DNA of 34,573 nt from Bradyrhizobium sp. (GCF_030654605.1 NZ_JAURXB010000068.1:1-34573), one strand, 5' to 3'; positions 1-8,099 are shown, numbered from the stretch's first letter. Notes: generated from the letters alone by a model not told the origin. Translations and numbers: made by a program.

Positions 1-31
1 AACCCACGAAAGCATCGCTATAATCACCCAT
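1..31 (-). CDS. IS110-family transposase, first 10 codons (cut by window edge)
   Basis: Reading leftward from position 31 gives ATG and the residues MGDYSDAFVG before the window ends. A very strong ribosome binding site (AGGAGG, minus strand, positions 44-39) lies 7 bases upstream, so this is very probably a real start. The pattern (short acidic lead, then F-V-G) resembles the beginning of the N-terminal DEDD RuvC-like domain of IS110-family transposases, in which the next residues are usually Asp-x-Ser/Ala-Lys. The catalytic residues lie outside the window, so the family call rests on ten residues plus the structured flank upstream, which IS110 elements typically have. It could instead be another short-leader protein. 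An 81-residue rightward reading frame over the same bases has no gene-like features. Confidence 0.5.
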   Translation of the reverse strand, partial: MGDYSDAFVG

Positions 32-55
32 GACTCGCCCTCCTTGCGTGAGGCT

Positions 56-180
56 CTGCCCGGCCTATCCGGGTAACCCTCGCACTCGCATCGAGGGTGA
101 GTCGCCTCCGGTCCGCAAAGGGACATACGGTCTGAGGAGGCCACGAAGTGGCCGTCTCGAAGGATGGCAGCAACACGGAC
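56..180 (-). ncRNA. Candidate structured RNA (bridge-RNA region) 5' of the transposase
   Basis: Read leftward, this segment would fold into a hairpin with GGCCAC/GTGGCC arms, then a 7-bp stem with a 9-base loop, then a 5-bp stem with a 5-base loop, ending just before the transposase ribosome binding site. In the IS110 group a bridge RNA with target- and donor-binding loops is transcribed from exactly this position. A weak promoter-like TTGCGC and TAAGTC pair lies just upstream at about 185-210. The guide loops cannot be assigned without the element boundaries, so this is a positional and structural inference only. Confidence 0.25.
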
Positions 181-198
181 TTATGATTCCAGGTACTA

Positions 199-214
199 GT
201 GCGCAATTGCGCAC
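199..214. repeat. Perfect 16-bp palindrome GTGCGCAATTGCGCAC
   Basis: The sequence is fully self-complementary and sits 95 bases upstream of the membrane protein start at 309. It could be an operator for that gene, a REP-like target of the adjacent insertion element, or part of the element end. No homologous second copy is seen in the window. Confidence 0.6.
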
Positions 215-308
215 GGGGCGCAGGGACGACACTGAGTACAATCGCGGCGTTGCGCGTTACTCACTCGTCGTGTGATAGTCCGCGCCTGATTGCCGCTTCG
301 GGTGCCGA

Positions 309-1433
309 ATGAGTCTGCGTTTGCGGGAAAACCCCTGGCGGCTGATGCTCGCGGTCAACATCGCGGTGCTCATCGGCGTCTTTCTCTACAAGCTGCCGCG
401 CGAGCCCTATGTCCCCTACATCCATCTGCTGGTCGACTACCATTTCGGTTTTACAAAACGCGCACTGATCGGTGCGGTCGTTTCGTTGTTCTTCGACAAG
501 GTGCCGGTCTGGCTGGTGTTCGCGCTGTCAGGCGCGGTGTGGCTGATCACGCTCGCTTTGTTCGTAAAACTGTTCCGGCGCACCTTCGGCTTTGACGAAG
601 AAAACCTGCCGCTGTTCGTCTTCATGGCGGGATCGCCGTTCTTTCTGAAGAATTTCATGCACACGCTCGGGCATTTCGACATTTACGGCTGTGCGCTGGC
701 GATTTGCCTGCTCCTCATCCCCGCACGCTCCATTGCCTTCGTGCTGCTCGCCGCCGCGGCGTCGATGATCCTTGTTCTGATCCATCACATTCATCTCCTG
801 ATGTATGTGCCGACCATCGCGGTCATCGTGGTGCTGCGCTACTATCTGGTGCAGGGGATGACGCGGCAGAACGCGAGCGCCGGGATCGCCGCGATCCTCG
901 CCGTCGGTCTGCTGTTCTTGGCCGCTCAGTTCTGGGGATCGCTGGCGGTCCCCGAGGCGGAGTTCGTTCAGTACCTGCAGGGCCGCATGGCCGACCCATC
1001 GCGCGGCAACCTGCTGAGCTTCAGCTTCATCTGGTACCAGTCGCTCGCGCAGGAGATCCACGATACCTGGCAGCGGATGACGTCGAACCTGCTGGGCGTG
1101 CCGGTGTTCGCGCTGTTGATCTGGCTGCACACCCCGCTCTGGAAATACTTCGCCGGGCTGATCCGGTCGCTGTCGGATCCAATGCACCGCCGTATCGTCA
1201 TCGCCGCCATCGTCGCGGTGAGCGCGGCTTATCTCGTGATGTTCGCGATCGTGTTCGATTATTCACGCTGGATCTCGAACTGGGCGGTCTGCATGTTGCT
1301 GATCCTGCATGCGATCAAGACCTTGCCGGCCTCGCGCGAAGTGCCAGTGATATCGAGCGATGATCGAAAGACCACCATTCTCGGCGCGATCGTGACGCTG
1401 ATCCCGCGCGTCGGCATCGTGCGGCCGTTCTGA
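309..1433 (+). CDS. Multipass inner-membrane protein of unknown function
   Basis: I do not recognise this 374-residue protein. It begins MSLRLRENPWRLML and has about eight to ten hydrophobic segments. The clearest are near residues 12-30, 70-90, 125-145, 148-180, 195-212, 265-280, 300-320 and 325-345. Short basic loops separate them and there is no signal peptide cleavage site. A conserved-looking HHIHLLMY segment follows the fifth hydrophobic stretch, and a YSRW segment precedes the last. The topology resembles polysaccharide-synthesis or glycosyltransferase-like membrane proteins, but no catalytic motif is visible. The ATG at 309 is preceded only by a weak GGGT. It ends convergently 6 bases from the Smr gene. 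The region upstream looks like the end of an insertion sequence, so its original promoter may have been altered. Confidence 0.75.
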   Translation: MSLRLRENPWRLMLAVNIAVLIGVFLYKLPREPYVPYIHLLVDYHFGFTKRALIGAVVSLFFDKVPVWLVFALSGAVWLITLALFVKLFRRTFGFDEENLPLFVFMAGSPFFLKNFMHTLGHFDIYGCALAICLLLIPARSIAFVLLAAAASMILVLIHHIHLLMYVPTIAVIVVLRYYLVQGMTRQNASAGIAAILAVGLLFLAAQFWGSLAVPEAEFVQYLQGRMADPSRGNLLSFSFIWYQSLAQEIHDTWQRMTSNLLGVPVFALLIWLHTPLWKYFAGLIRSLSDPMHRRIVIAAIVAVSAAYLVMFAIVFDYSRWISNWAVCMLLILHAIKTLPASREVPVISSDDRKTTILGAIVTLIPRVGIVRPF

Positions 1434-1439
1434 GGCTCC

Positions 1440-2039
1440 TCAACTGCGCGATCGCCTGACCCGCACGTAGAGCGCGCCCTCGCCGCCATGGCCGATATGG
1501 GCTTCCTCAAAGCCGACCACCAGCGAACGGAATTCCGGCAGGCTCAGCCATTGCGGCACCTGGCGGCGCAGCACGCCGCGTTCGGATTCGGCGCCTATCT
1601 TGCCCTTGCCGGTGATGACGAGAACGAAGGTCAGGCCCTCGCTGTGGGCGCGCTGCAGGAAGCCGAACAGCACGCGGTGAGCGCGGGTCTGCGTCATCCC
1701 GTGCAGATCGAGCCGTGCATCGATCTCCTTGCGGCCGCGTGACAGCTGCGAACGCTCGCGGCGCCCGAGCGGCGCCAGCGGCGGGGCGGCCGGCGGCAGC
1801 GCGGGCCTCGCAACCCGCGGAATTTTGGCCGGCGGAGGCTGCTTCGACGGACTTGTCGGTTTTGCGGCCACCGTTGCCGCATCCGGTGACGCCGCATGCG
1901 GCTTCGCGGCGCGCGCCCTCTTCCGCAGCGGTTTTGTCTGTTTGGCGACGCTTTCCCAGAGCGCGCGCTCTTCCTCGCTCAGGCTGCGCCTGCGCCGCGG
2001 CGGGGCGGGCAGATCCGGGATCACGGGCGGACGCTTCAT
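1440..2039 (-). CDS. Smr (MutS2 C-terminal type) domain protein
   Basis: This is a 199-residue protein with a basic, proline/alanine-rich N-terminal half (about residues 1-100) and a C-terminal Smr domain. The signature LDLHG is at residues 110-114 and TGKG at 143-146, followed by a GVLRR...VP-W region and the closing GHGGEGALYVRVRR. Smr domains are nucleic-acid-binding nucleases found in MutS2 and in free-standing proteins. This is the free-standing alphaproteobacterial type and its substrate is unknown. Its ATG overlaps the mltA stop by 4 bases (ATGA, 2036-2039), so it is probably translationally coupled as the last gene of the Tim44-MltA-Smr run. Confidence 0.9.
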   Translation of the reverse strand: MKRPPVIPDLPAPPRRRRSLSEEERALWESVAKQTKPLRKRARAAKPHAASPDAATVAAKPTSPSKQPPPAKIPRVARPALPPAAPPLAPLGRRERSQLSRGRKEIDARLDLHGMTQTRAHRVLFGFLQRAHSEGLTFVLVITGKGKIGAESERGVLRRQVPQWLSLPEFRSLVVGFEEAHIGHGGEGALYVRVRRSRS

Positions 2040-3595
2040 CGGCAGCAGCGGTAATGACGATGATGACGGTAGCGATGGCGGCGCGTCTCACGGCTCGGGG
2101 CGACAGTCGGCCGCGCTTCCGGCAACGGCACGGGTTTGGCGACCGCCGCCGACGTCGTCGCCGCGGGGGCGACGGCTGCGGGGGGCTTTGCGCCGGCCTT
2201 CGCGTCCTTGGGCTGATCCTTCAGGGGATCAACCTGCGGAAACAGTTTTGCGATTTTTTCCGATGGCCGCGGGTCCGGTACCGGCATCTTGCGACCCCTC
2301 GCCAGAGGATCGAGGCTGTTCGGCACCAGAATGACGAAGCGCGCATTGTGCCGGAACCGGCCCGATATCTTTCCGGCCTCGGCGCCGGCGCCGAAATAGA
2401 GATCGGCGCGCGCGGGACCGACGATCGCCGATCCCGTGTCCTGCGCGATCATCAGCCGGCGGAACGGCGTCTTCGATTGCTCCGAGGCGATCGGCAAATC
2501 GCCCTCGATGAAGAACGGCGTGCCGTAGACATGCAGCGCCTTGTCGACGGCGATCGAGCGGCCCGCGGTCAGCGGAACACCCTGCGCGCCGGACGGTTCA
2601 TCCTTGTCGGAGAGGTTCACTTCGCGAAAGAACACGTAGGAGCGGTTCTGCCGCCGCAATTCGTTGGCGCCGTCGGGGTTCTGCTCCATCCACTCCCGGA
2701 TCTTCTGCATCGACATCTGATCCCTGGGGATGATGTTGCGTTCGATCAGGATGCGGCCGACCGGCGTATAGGAAAAGCCGTTATGCGCATCGTAATTGAT
2801 GCGAACGGTGGAACCGTCCTCGAGGCGTACCCGCGCCGAGCCCTGAATCTGCGTGAACAGCAAATCGGTCTGGTTCTTGAGCCAGACGATTTCGAGACCG
2901 CGGCCGGCAATCGCGCCGTCCTCGATCTGGGCGCGATCGTAATAGGGCACGAGCTTGCGGCGGCCGATCTTGCGGAACACCTCGCCCTTGTTGGGCAAGC
3001 CCGCGGAATTCTGACTGGTGCCGCGGACGAACAGATTGGAGGGCCGGCGATAGACCGGCACGGTGTAGACCTCGGTCTGCGTCCGGGAGCCATCGATGAT
3101 GGGCTCGTAGTAGCCGGTCACAAAACCCTCGGCTTCGCCAAGCCGCGAAATCCGCAAGGGAAGAAAATGCTGCTCAAAAAAGGCCCTGGCCCTGGCCCTG
3201 TCGTCGATATCGAGAGCCCGGGCGGCCCTGCAGGGATCCCGCAGCGAGGTACCCAGCGCCTTCGGTTCGGCGGGGGCCTTGCGCTGCGCCGCTATCGGCC
3301 CGCAGCTGGTGCGAAACGCCTTGTAGGGGAGCAGATGGTCGTCCTCGCTCCAGCCCGCGATATCGGCCCACGCCACCGGGACATATTGGCTGCCGCTGAT
3401 TTCGAGCGGCCAGGCGAGCTGCGGATATGGCAGGTGACGGGCGGCTGGATGATGCGGGCGCCCGTGATGCGAAGCGTGGGAACGATGCGCGGCTGACACG
3501 CTCGACGGCGCCAGCGACAATACCGCAGCTATCGCGCCAAGCGCGACGGCGTACCGGACGGCGCCGCGCGCGTTATTGAGCGCTTCCCGTGCCAA
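2036..3595 (-). CDS. mltA: Membrane-bound lytic murein transglycosylase A (MltA)
   Basis: MltA cleaves the beta-1,4 bond between N-acetylmuramic acid and N-acetylglucosamine in peptidoglycan, forming 1,6-anhydro ends, in the periplasm. Visible here are a signal peptide (hydrophobic run AVALGAIAAVLSLA, cut near SVSAA), the family motif VTGYYEP at about residue 159, and the C-terminal 3D domain QDTGSAIVGPARADLYFGAG with its conserved aspartates at about 385-398. There is no lipobox cysteine, so it is probably soluble or periplasmic rather than a lipoprotein. After the 3D domain comes a proline/alanine-rich linker and a strongly basic Arg/His tail. I chose a TTG start at 3595 because GGAAG lies 5 bases upstream and the resulting N-terminus is a clean signal peptide. 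The frame stays open to an ATG at 3688, which would add 31 residues overlapping the Tim44-like gene. Confidence 0.9.
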   Translation of the reverse strand: MAREALNNARGAVRYAVALGAIAAVLSLAPSSVSAAHRSHASHHGRPHHPAARHLPYPQLAWPLEISGSQYVPVAWADIAGWSEDDHLLPYKAFRTSCGPIAAQRKAPAEPKALGTSLRDPCRAARALDIDDRARARAFFEQHFLPLRISRLGEAEGFVTGYYEPIIDGSRTQTEVYTVPVYRRPSNLFVRGTSQNSAGLPNKGEVFRKIGRRKLVPYYDRAQIEDGAIAGRGLEIVWLKNQTDLLFTQIQGSARVRLEDGSTVRINYDAHNGFSYTPVGRILIERNIIPRDQMSMQKIREWMEQNPDGANELRRQNRSYVFFREVNLSDKDEPSGAQGVPLTAGRSIAVDKALHVYGTPFFIEGDLPIASEQSKTPFRRLMIAQDTGSAIVGPARADLYFGAGAEAGKISGRFRHNARFVILVPNSLDPLARGRKMPVPDPRPSEKIAKLFPQVDPLKDQPKDAKAGAKPPAAVAPAATTSAAVAKPVPLPEARPTVAPSRETRRHRYRHHRHYRCCR

Positions 3596-4280
3596 CCAGC
3601 TTCCAGTTCGGATCGCGTGAGGTGATGTCGCGGGCGAATGTCCAGACATCGGTGATATCGGCGACCGTATCGGGGCTGCCGTCGACAACCGTGCCGGCCT
3701 TGTCGCGGGTGGCCGTGATCATCTGCGACACGAAGCGAACGGTCAGCTGCGCCGCGCGGTCGCGGGCTTCTGCCCCGACAAGCTCTGCCTTGTCGATCGA
3801 AACGAACCGCGTTTCGGTCTTCTGCTCGTGCTTCTCGCGATCCTTGATCACGGTCTCGAAACTCTCGTAGACCTCGGACGAAAGCAGGTCCTTCAGCGCG
3901 CGGCGGTCGCCATTGGCGAAAGCCAGCACGATCATCTCGTAGGCGCTCTTCGCGCCGCTGAGGAAATGCCGCGGGTCGAACGAGGAATCCTGGGCGGCAA
4001 TGGCGTCGAGGCCCAGCGCCAGCGGCGTGCCCGCCTCGGCCAAACCCTTCCACCGGTCGGTCGGGGGGACGACATCCGCGGTCGGCGCCAGCGGCGCCTG
4101 GTCGATCACCGCGCCCGGGATCGGCACCACGTTATTATTGTCCTGCGCCCCGGTCAGCACGTTGCGCGCCGCGCGATCGAAGGGCGGGCGCTCGTTTCCG
4201 GTGCGCTGTCCGAGAACGTTCCGCAGGCGCAGGAAGATGAAGACCGCCAACGCCAGGAAGATGATGGTGTAAATATCCAC
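3573..4280 (-). CDS. Tim44/TimA-like domain protein, membrane-anchored
   Basis: This is a 235-residue protein. It starts with a single hydrophobic segment (residues 4-18, YTIIFLALAVFIFLRL), then a disordered linker rich in Pro and Asn, then a Tim44-like domain from about residue 95 (FLSGAKSAYEMIVLAFANGDRRAL) to the end, including DVWTFARD near residue 215. In mitochondria Tim44 tethers Hsp70 to the protein import channel. Bacterial relatives are inner-membrane-anchored and their role is not settled. The start is a GTG at 4280 and no in-frame ATG is available nearby. Its 3' end overlaps the preferred MltA start, and with Smr it forms a three-gene leftward run. It is divergent from secB across a 512-base spacer, a grouping typical of alphaproteobacteria near the origin. 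Confidence 0.88.
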   Translation of the reverse strand: MDIYTIIFLALAVFIFLRLRNVLGQRTGNERPPFDRAARNVLTGAQDNNNVVPIPGAVIDQAPLAPTADVVPPTDRWKGLAEAGTPLALGLDAIAAQDSSFDPRHFLSGAKSAYEMIVLAFANGDRRALKDLLSSEVYESFETVIKDREKHEQKTETRFVSIDKAELVGAEARDRAAQLTVRFVSQMITATRDKAGTVVDGSPDTVADITDVWTFARDITSRDPNWKLVGTGSAQ

Positions 4281-4792
4281 GTCGCATTCGCTTTCTGGTC
4301 TGCACCGGCGATGGGCCGGTGGTAGAGCGTTTCGATCAGGAAACGGCAGAGATTAAATCATGGAATGGGTGTGTAGCATGTAGGCACGAAACGAGGCCTG
4401 GCCAATGGCTCGTTCGGGCATCAGAAGCAATGCCCCTGGAAATTGGCCAAGCCAAGACCTTCCAAGTTACGGCTCTTTTAAGCTCACGGCTCTTGCCTGT
4501 TTGCCATAATGTAATTGTAGCGCGTTTTTGCGGCGGGAGGAAACCCGATCGTGTCCGGAAATGGCGCATATTCAACAATTTAGGGCCTCCCGAACCGATC
4601 CGGCCTGCCCACCGGATGCCTGATTCGCGAAGCCGGCCGATCCCCGGGGTGCCCTGGACGGCTACCGGCGATTGTCATCCTTGTGGACCAAGCCGCGGCT
4701 ATGATAGCCACTCGCCCGGCATCGGCCTTTTCGTACCTCACGAGCGAATTCAGACGTAAAACCCGCCCCGCTCGGCTCCAGGAGAGATTTTC
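4281..4792. other. 512-base divergent spacer between the Tim44-like gene and secB
   Basis: No convincing gene is seen. A 146-codon open frame (4319-4759, rightward) has unbiased composition, many Cys/Pro/Arg residues and no ribosome binding site, so it is rejected. The spacer must hold the promoters for both flanking genes. It includes a lower-GC patch around 4495-4525 and a short direct repeat of ACGGCTCTT near 4469 and 4486. No terminator or riboswitch was recognised. Confidence 0.5.
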
Positions 4793-5281
4793 ATGACCAA
4801 CGGCAATGGCGCACCTCCCGAGGCGGCCGCTCCTCCCCAGTTAAACGTGCTGGCACAGTATACCAAGGACCTGTCGTTCGAGAATCCGAACGCGCCGGCC
4901 TCGCTGGCGCCTCAGCCACAGCAGCCTGCGATCAATATCCAGATCAACGTCAGCGCCAACAATATCGCCGAAAACGAGTTCGAAGTGACGCTTTCGGTCG
5001 AAGGCAAGGCTGAAAACGCCGGCAAGGTGATGTTCAGCTTCGATCTCGCCTATGCCGGCGTGTTCCGGATCATGAACGTGCCGCAGGAAAACCTTCATCC
5101 GCTGGTCATGATCGAGTGCCCGCGGCTGCTGTTCCCGTTCGCGCGCGAGATCATCGCAACGTCGGTGCGCGATGGTGGGTTCCCGCCGCTGATGCTGGAT
5201 CCGGTCGATTTCGTCGGTCTGTATCGCCAGAATCTGGAACGGCAGGCTGCGGCGCAGGCCGGACAGGCAACGCCGAACTGA
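4793..5281 (+). CDS. secB: Protein-export chaperone SecB
   Basis: SecB is a cytoplasmic tetrameric chaperone that keeps preproteins unfolded and delivers them to SecA. The 162-residue length is normal for the family. The family blocks are clear: [14 protein letters not shown] (about 23-36), [10 protein letters not shown] (47-56), [11 protein letters not shown] (63-73) and the C-terminal [15 protein letters not shown] (108-122) with [12 protein letters not shown] (128-139). The N-terminal 20 residues are Ala/Pro-rich. ATG 4793 has a good CAGGAGAG site about 7 bases upstream. It is monocistronic and ends convergently with dnaQ 21 bases away. A 6-bp hairpin (GACCGG/CCGGTC, 5285-5304) lies in that gap. 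Confidence 0.97.
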   Translation: MTNGNGAPPEAAAPPQLNVLAQYTKDLSFENPNAPASLAPQPQQPAINIQINVSANNIAENEFEVTLSVEGKAENAGKVMFSFDLAYAGVFRIMNVPQENLHPLVMIECPRLLFPFAREIIATSVRDGGFPPLMLDPVDFVGLYRQNLERQAAAQAGQATPN

Positions 5282-5284
5282 CGC

Positions 5285-5304
5285 GACCGGGCTCAGTTCC
5301 GGTC
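5285..5304. terminator. Hairpin between convergent secB and dnaQ
   Basis: GACCGG at 5285-5290 pairs with CCGGTC at 5299-5304 around an 8-base loop. It has no T-run on either side and touches the dnaQ stop codon, so it is at most a weak or Rho-assisted bidirectional stop. Confidence 0.3.
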
Positions 5305-5998
5305 AACCACCCAGAAAATCGTTCCAGACAGGCTTGTCGCCCAGCGTGGCGACAAAGGCCCGATGGGCCGCGCGATCTTCATCGGTGACGCGCGGCGCCA
5401 GCGGCGCCTCGCGGACCCGCCGCGGCATTTCGCCGTACCCGCCGGCGCGCACATCGCGGGTTTCCGTTGCCAGGATCAGCTGCGACTGCCGGGCCCCGAT
5501 CAGGTCGATATAGACCTCGGCCAAGAGTTCCGCGTCGAGCAGGGCGCCGTGCTTGGTGCGGCGGGAATTATCGATCGCGTAGCGTGAGCAGAGATCGTCG
5601 AGCCGGTTAGACACCCCCGGATGCTTGCGCCGCGCCAGCATCAGCGTGTCGATCAGCCGGTCGCGCACGATCGGCGGCCGCTTGATGCGGTCGAGCTCGG
5701 CATTGATGAAGCCGATGTCGAACGACGCGTTGTGGATCACCAGCGGCGCATCGGCGATGAATTCGAGGAACTCGTCGACCACCTCTGCGAACAGCGGCTT
5801 GTCGGCGAGGAACTCGCTGGAAAGGCCGTGCACGGCAAAGGCCTCGGCAGGCATGGAGCGTTCCGGATTGATGTGCCGGTGAAAGGTCTGCCCGGTCGGC
5901 ATGCAATTGATCATCTCGACGCAGCCGATTTCGACCAGCCGGTCGCCGCGCAGCGGGTCGAGGCCGGTGGTTTCGGTATCGAGAACGATTTCGCGCAT
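5303..5998 (-). CDS. dnaQ: DNA polymerase III epsilon subunit (3'-5' proofreading exonuclease)
   Basis: This 231-residue protein is the proofreading exonuclease of the replicative polymerase core. All DEDDh-family residues are visible: D7 and E9 in VLDTETTG (Exo I), D94 in IHNASFDIGF (Exo II), and H150 with D155 in HGALLDAELL (Exo III). The C-terminal stretch after about residue 175 would contact the alpha subunit. It follows coaE on the same strand with a 23-base gap, inside the maf-coaE-dnaQ run conserved near alphaproteobacterial origins. The ATG at 5998 is the first in frame at the exonuclease motif. No strong ribosome binding site is apparent. Confidence 0.96.
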   Translation of the reverse strand: MREIVLDTETTGLDPLRGDRLVEIGCVEMINCMPTGQTFHRHINPERSMPAEAFAVHGLSSEFLADKPLFAEVVDEFLEFIADAPLVIHNASFDIGFINAELDRIKRPPIVRDRLIDTLMLARRKHPGVSNRLDDLCSRYAIDNSRRTKHGALLDAELLAEVYIDLIGARQSQLILATETRDVRAGGYGEMPRRVREAPLAPRVTDEDRAAHRAFVATLGDKPVWNDFLGG

Positions 5999-6021
5999 GG
6001 GTCTGTCCGGAAGACGGCGAA

Positions 6022-6621
6022 TCAGCTGCGCCGCTGCGGCATTTTAACAACCTGTTGCAGAATGTCGCGGATCTGGACCCGCACCGGGTCGAGACCATGC
6101 GATGTATCCACCACGAAATCCGCCCGCTTGCGTTTTTCGGCATCCGGCAACTGCCGCGCCAGAATGGAATCGAGCGCCTCGCTGCTCATGGTGCCCCGCG
6201 CCATGATCCGCGCGCGCTGGTTCTCCGGCGAGGTCGTCACCACCACCACCGCATCGACCCGCTTCTCGCCCCCGGTCTCGTACAGCAGGGGCACGTCGAC
6301 CACGGCCACAGGTGCGCCGGCCAACTCGGCATCTGCGAAAAATTTTTGCCGCGAGGCGCCCAGCATCGGGTGAACGATCTGCTCGAGCTGCTTCATCGCG
6401 GCGGGATCGTGCACCACGCGCGCCGAGAGCTTCTGACGATCGACCTTGCCGCCGGCGGTGGTGCCGGGGAATGCCGCTTCGATCGCCGGCGCCGCCTCGC
6501 CTTCGTATAATTGGTGCACGGTGGCATCGGCGTCATAGACCGGGACGCCGGCTTCCGCGAACAATTTCGCGGTGGTGGATTTTCCCATTCCGATCGAACC
6601 GGTCAGCCCAAGAATGATCAT
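6022..6621 (-). CDS. coaE: Dephospho-CoA kinase
   Basis: CoaE catalyses the last step of coenzyme A synthesis, phosphorylating the 3'-hydroxyl of dephospho-CoA with ATP in the cytoplasm. The 199-residue length is typical. The P-loop GSIGMGKST (residues 8-16) follows MIILGLT. YDADATVHQLY at about 29-39 carries the family aspartates, and the lid region RARIMARG is near residue 136. ATG 6621 has GAAGG about 5 bases upstream. It sits 36 bases after maf. In several alphaproteobacteria aroE lies between maf and coaE, but there is no room for it here. Confidence 0.96.
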   Translation of the reverse strand: MIILGLTGSIGMGKSTTAKLFAEAGVPVYDADATVHQLYEGEAAPAIEAAFPGTTAGGKVDRQKLSARVVHDPAAMKQLEQIVHPMLGASRQKFFADAELAGAPVAVVDVPLLYETGGEKRVDAVVVVTTSPENQRARIMARGTMSSEALDSILARQLPDAEKRKRADFVVDTSHGLDPVRVQIRDILQQVVKMPQRRS

Positions 6622-6657
6622 TCGACCTTCGCCATTCGTTTTTCGCAGGGTTCGTTG

Positions 6658-7266
6658 TCAGGCGCCGAGCAGCCGCTCGCTGCGCAGAAACGCAAGCAAT
6701 GGCAGCAGCGGCAAGCCAAGGATGGTGAAGTGGTCGCCGTCGATGCGCTCGAACAGATGCACCCCCAGGCCTTCAAGCTGGTAGGCGCCGACGCTCGAGG
6801 TCACCGCCTCCCCTGCTTCATCCAGATAGGTCCGGATTTCCGCCCCGCTGAGCTGCCGCATGGTCATGCGCGCGATAGCCGTGGTCTCGAACAATATCTT
6901 GCCGTCGCGCGCCACCGCAACGGCGGAGTGCAGTTGATGGCTGCGGCCGGCCAGGTCACGCAATTGCTCTGCGGCCGCCGCACGGCCGGACGGCTTGCTG
7001 AACAACCTGGTTTCCAGCGCCAGGGTCTGATCGGCGCCGACGACGTATTTTCCAGGCTGGCGCATCGACACGGAAAGCGCTTTCTCGCGCGCCAGAAGGG
7101 CGGCTATTTCATCAGGCGCCAAGAGGCCGGAGGACTGCTGCACCGCGCGTTCATCGATGTCGGCCGGAACGGCTTCGAAATGAATGCCGGCATTGGCCAG
7201 CAGCATTTGCCGCGCGCGGCTTTGCGACGCCAGAATCAATGGATCCTTGCCGCGCCACAGCGTCAT
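6658..7266 (-). CDS. Maf-family nucleotide pyrophosphatase
   Basis: Maf proteins hydrolyse non-canonical or selected nucleoside triphosphates to monophosphates plus pyrophosphate. The 202-residue protein shows the opening motif [14 protein letters not shown] (about 10-23), the central [10 protein letters not shown] with the catalytic aspartate, and [12 protein letters not shown] further on. I start it at ATG 7266, which overlaps the stop of the upstream regulator gene by 4 bases (ATGA). The frame extends 32 codons further upstream, but that part lies inside the neighbour and is not Maf-like. The subtype (YhdE dTTP/UTP or YceF m7GTP) is not decided here. Confidence 0.95.
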   Translation of the reverse strand: MTLWRGKDPLILASQSRARQMLLANAGIHFEAVPADIDERAVQQSSGLLAPDEIAALLAREKALSVSMRQPGKYVVGADQTLALETRLFSKPSGRAAAAEQLRDLAGRSHQLHSAVAVARDGKILFETTAIARMTMRQLSGAEIRTYLDEAGEAVTSSVGAYQLEGLGVHLFERIDGDHFTILGLPLLPLLAFLRSERLLGA

Positions 7267-8099
7267 TCGGGTATCCGCTGCCGCTGCCGGTCGGTGAACA
7301 GTTTCAGTATCGCCGCAGCCGTCTCTTCGATCGATCGCCGCGTTACGTCGAGTTGGGCCCAATTGAATCGCGCACTCAATTTCCGGGCAAAGGCGACTTC
7401 GTCGGTGACCGATTGCCGATCGATATAGGTGTCATTATCGCGGTCGCCCATGCTCAAGAGCCGGTTCTGCCGGACCTGAATGAGACGCTCTGGCGTCGCG
7501 TGAAGACTGACCACCAGCGGCTTTTTCAGCGTCTCCAGCTGATGCGGAATCGGAATGCCCGGCACCAGCGGCACATTCGCGGTGCGGATGCCGCGATTGG
7601 CGAGATAGATCGAGGTCGGGGTTTTCGAGGTGCGCGACACACCGACCAGAATCACTTCCGCCTCCTCCAGCCCTTCGACATGCTGGCCGTCGTCATGCAT
7701 CATCGTATAATTCAGCGCGTCGATCCGCTTGAAATATTCCGCATTCAGGACGTGCTGCGCGCCGACGCGGCCCGTCGTGGCGGCGCCGAGATAGGCCTGA
7801 AATAATTGCATCACCGGGCCGATGATCGACAGGCTCGGGATGTTCATTTCCCTGCACTTGGCTTCCAGCCGGGCGACCAGATCCTTTTCCAGCAAGGTGA
7901 ACAACACGATGCCGGGCGCCTCCTCGATCTCGTCGAGTACGCGGTCGAGCTGCTTCTGGCTGCGCACCAGCGGATAGACATGTTCGACCGGCGTCACATT
8001 GGCGTATTGCGCAGCCACCGCACGCGCCACCGTGATCAGGGTCTCACCGGTCGAATCGGACACCAGATGAAGATGAAAATAATTGCCGGTCGTAGGCAC
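7263..8099 (-). CDS. Bifunctional kinase/pyrophosphorylase regulating PEP synthase or PPDK (DUF299)
   Basis: Members reversibly phosphorylate a threonine in pyruvate,phosphate dikinase or PEP synthase, using ADP as donor and Pi for the reverse reaction. The 278-residue length fits. Motifs are [12 protein letters not shown] (about 9-20), [15 protein letters not shown] (124-138) and the P-loop-like [11 protein letters not shown] (153-163). The start is a GTG at 8099 with AGGGG about 5 bases upstream. This is the homologue of the gene known as RP001 or CC_0001, which borders the replication origin in Caulobacter. Here it likewise borders the large gene-free interval at 8100-8583. Confidence 0.93.
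   Translation of the reverse strand: MPTTGNYFHLHLVSDSTGETLITVARAVAAQYANVTPVEHVYPLVRSQKQLDRVLDEIEEAPGIVLFTLLEKDLVARLEAKCREMNIPSLSIIGPVMQLFQAYLGAATTGRVGAQHVLNAEYFKRIDALNYTMMHDDGQHVEGLEEAEVILVGVSRTSKTPTSIYLANRGIRTANVPLVPGIPIPHQLETLKKPLVVSLHATPERLIQVRQNRLLSMGDRDNDTYIDRQSVTDEVAFARKLSARFNWAQLDVTRRSIEETAAAILKLFTDRQRQRIPE

Larger units (their letters stand above)
1..214 (-). mobile_element. Possible end of an IS110-family insertion sequence
   Basis: This stretch upstream of the putative transposase start is non-coding and full of short perfect hairpins: CCCGG/CCGGG at 59-63/69-73, ACCCTCG/CGAGGGT at 76-82/92-98 and GGCCAC-GAA-GTGGCC at 139-153. It ends with a perfect 16-bp palindrome at 199-214. IS110-group elements carry a long non-coding end upstream of the transposase and often insert into palindromic or REP-like sites. 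The outer boundary is not visible: there are no terminal inverted repeats, as is usual for this family, and 214 is only a guess based on the palindrome. The 125-176 part also resembles a dispersed Bradyrhizobium intergenic repeat, so the element could end earlier. Confidence 0.35.

Noticed and set aside
1715..3496. 593-codon open frame antisense to mltA and the Smr gene
   Set aside because: It is a low-complexity Arg/Gly/Ala shadow. MltA and Smr motifs on the other strand are clear.
4319..4759. 146-codon rightward open frame in the spacer before secB
   Set aside because: Composition is unlike a coding sequence (many Cys, Pro, Arg), there is no ribosome binding site, and it overlaps the promoter region of two genes.
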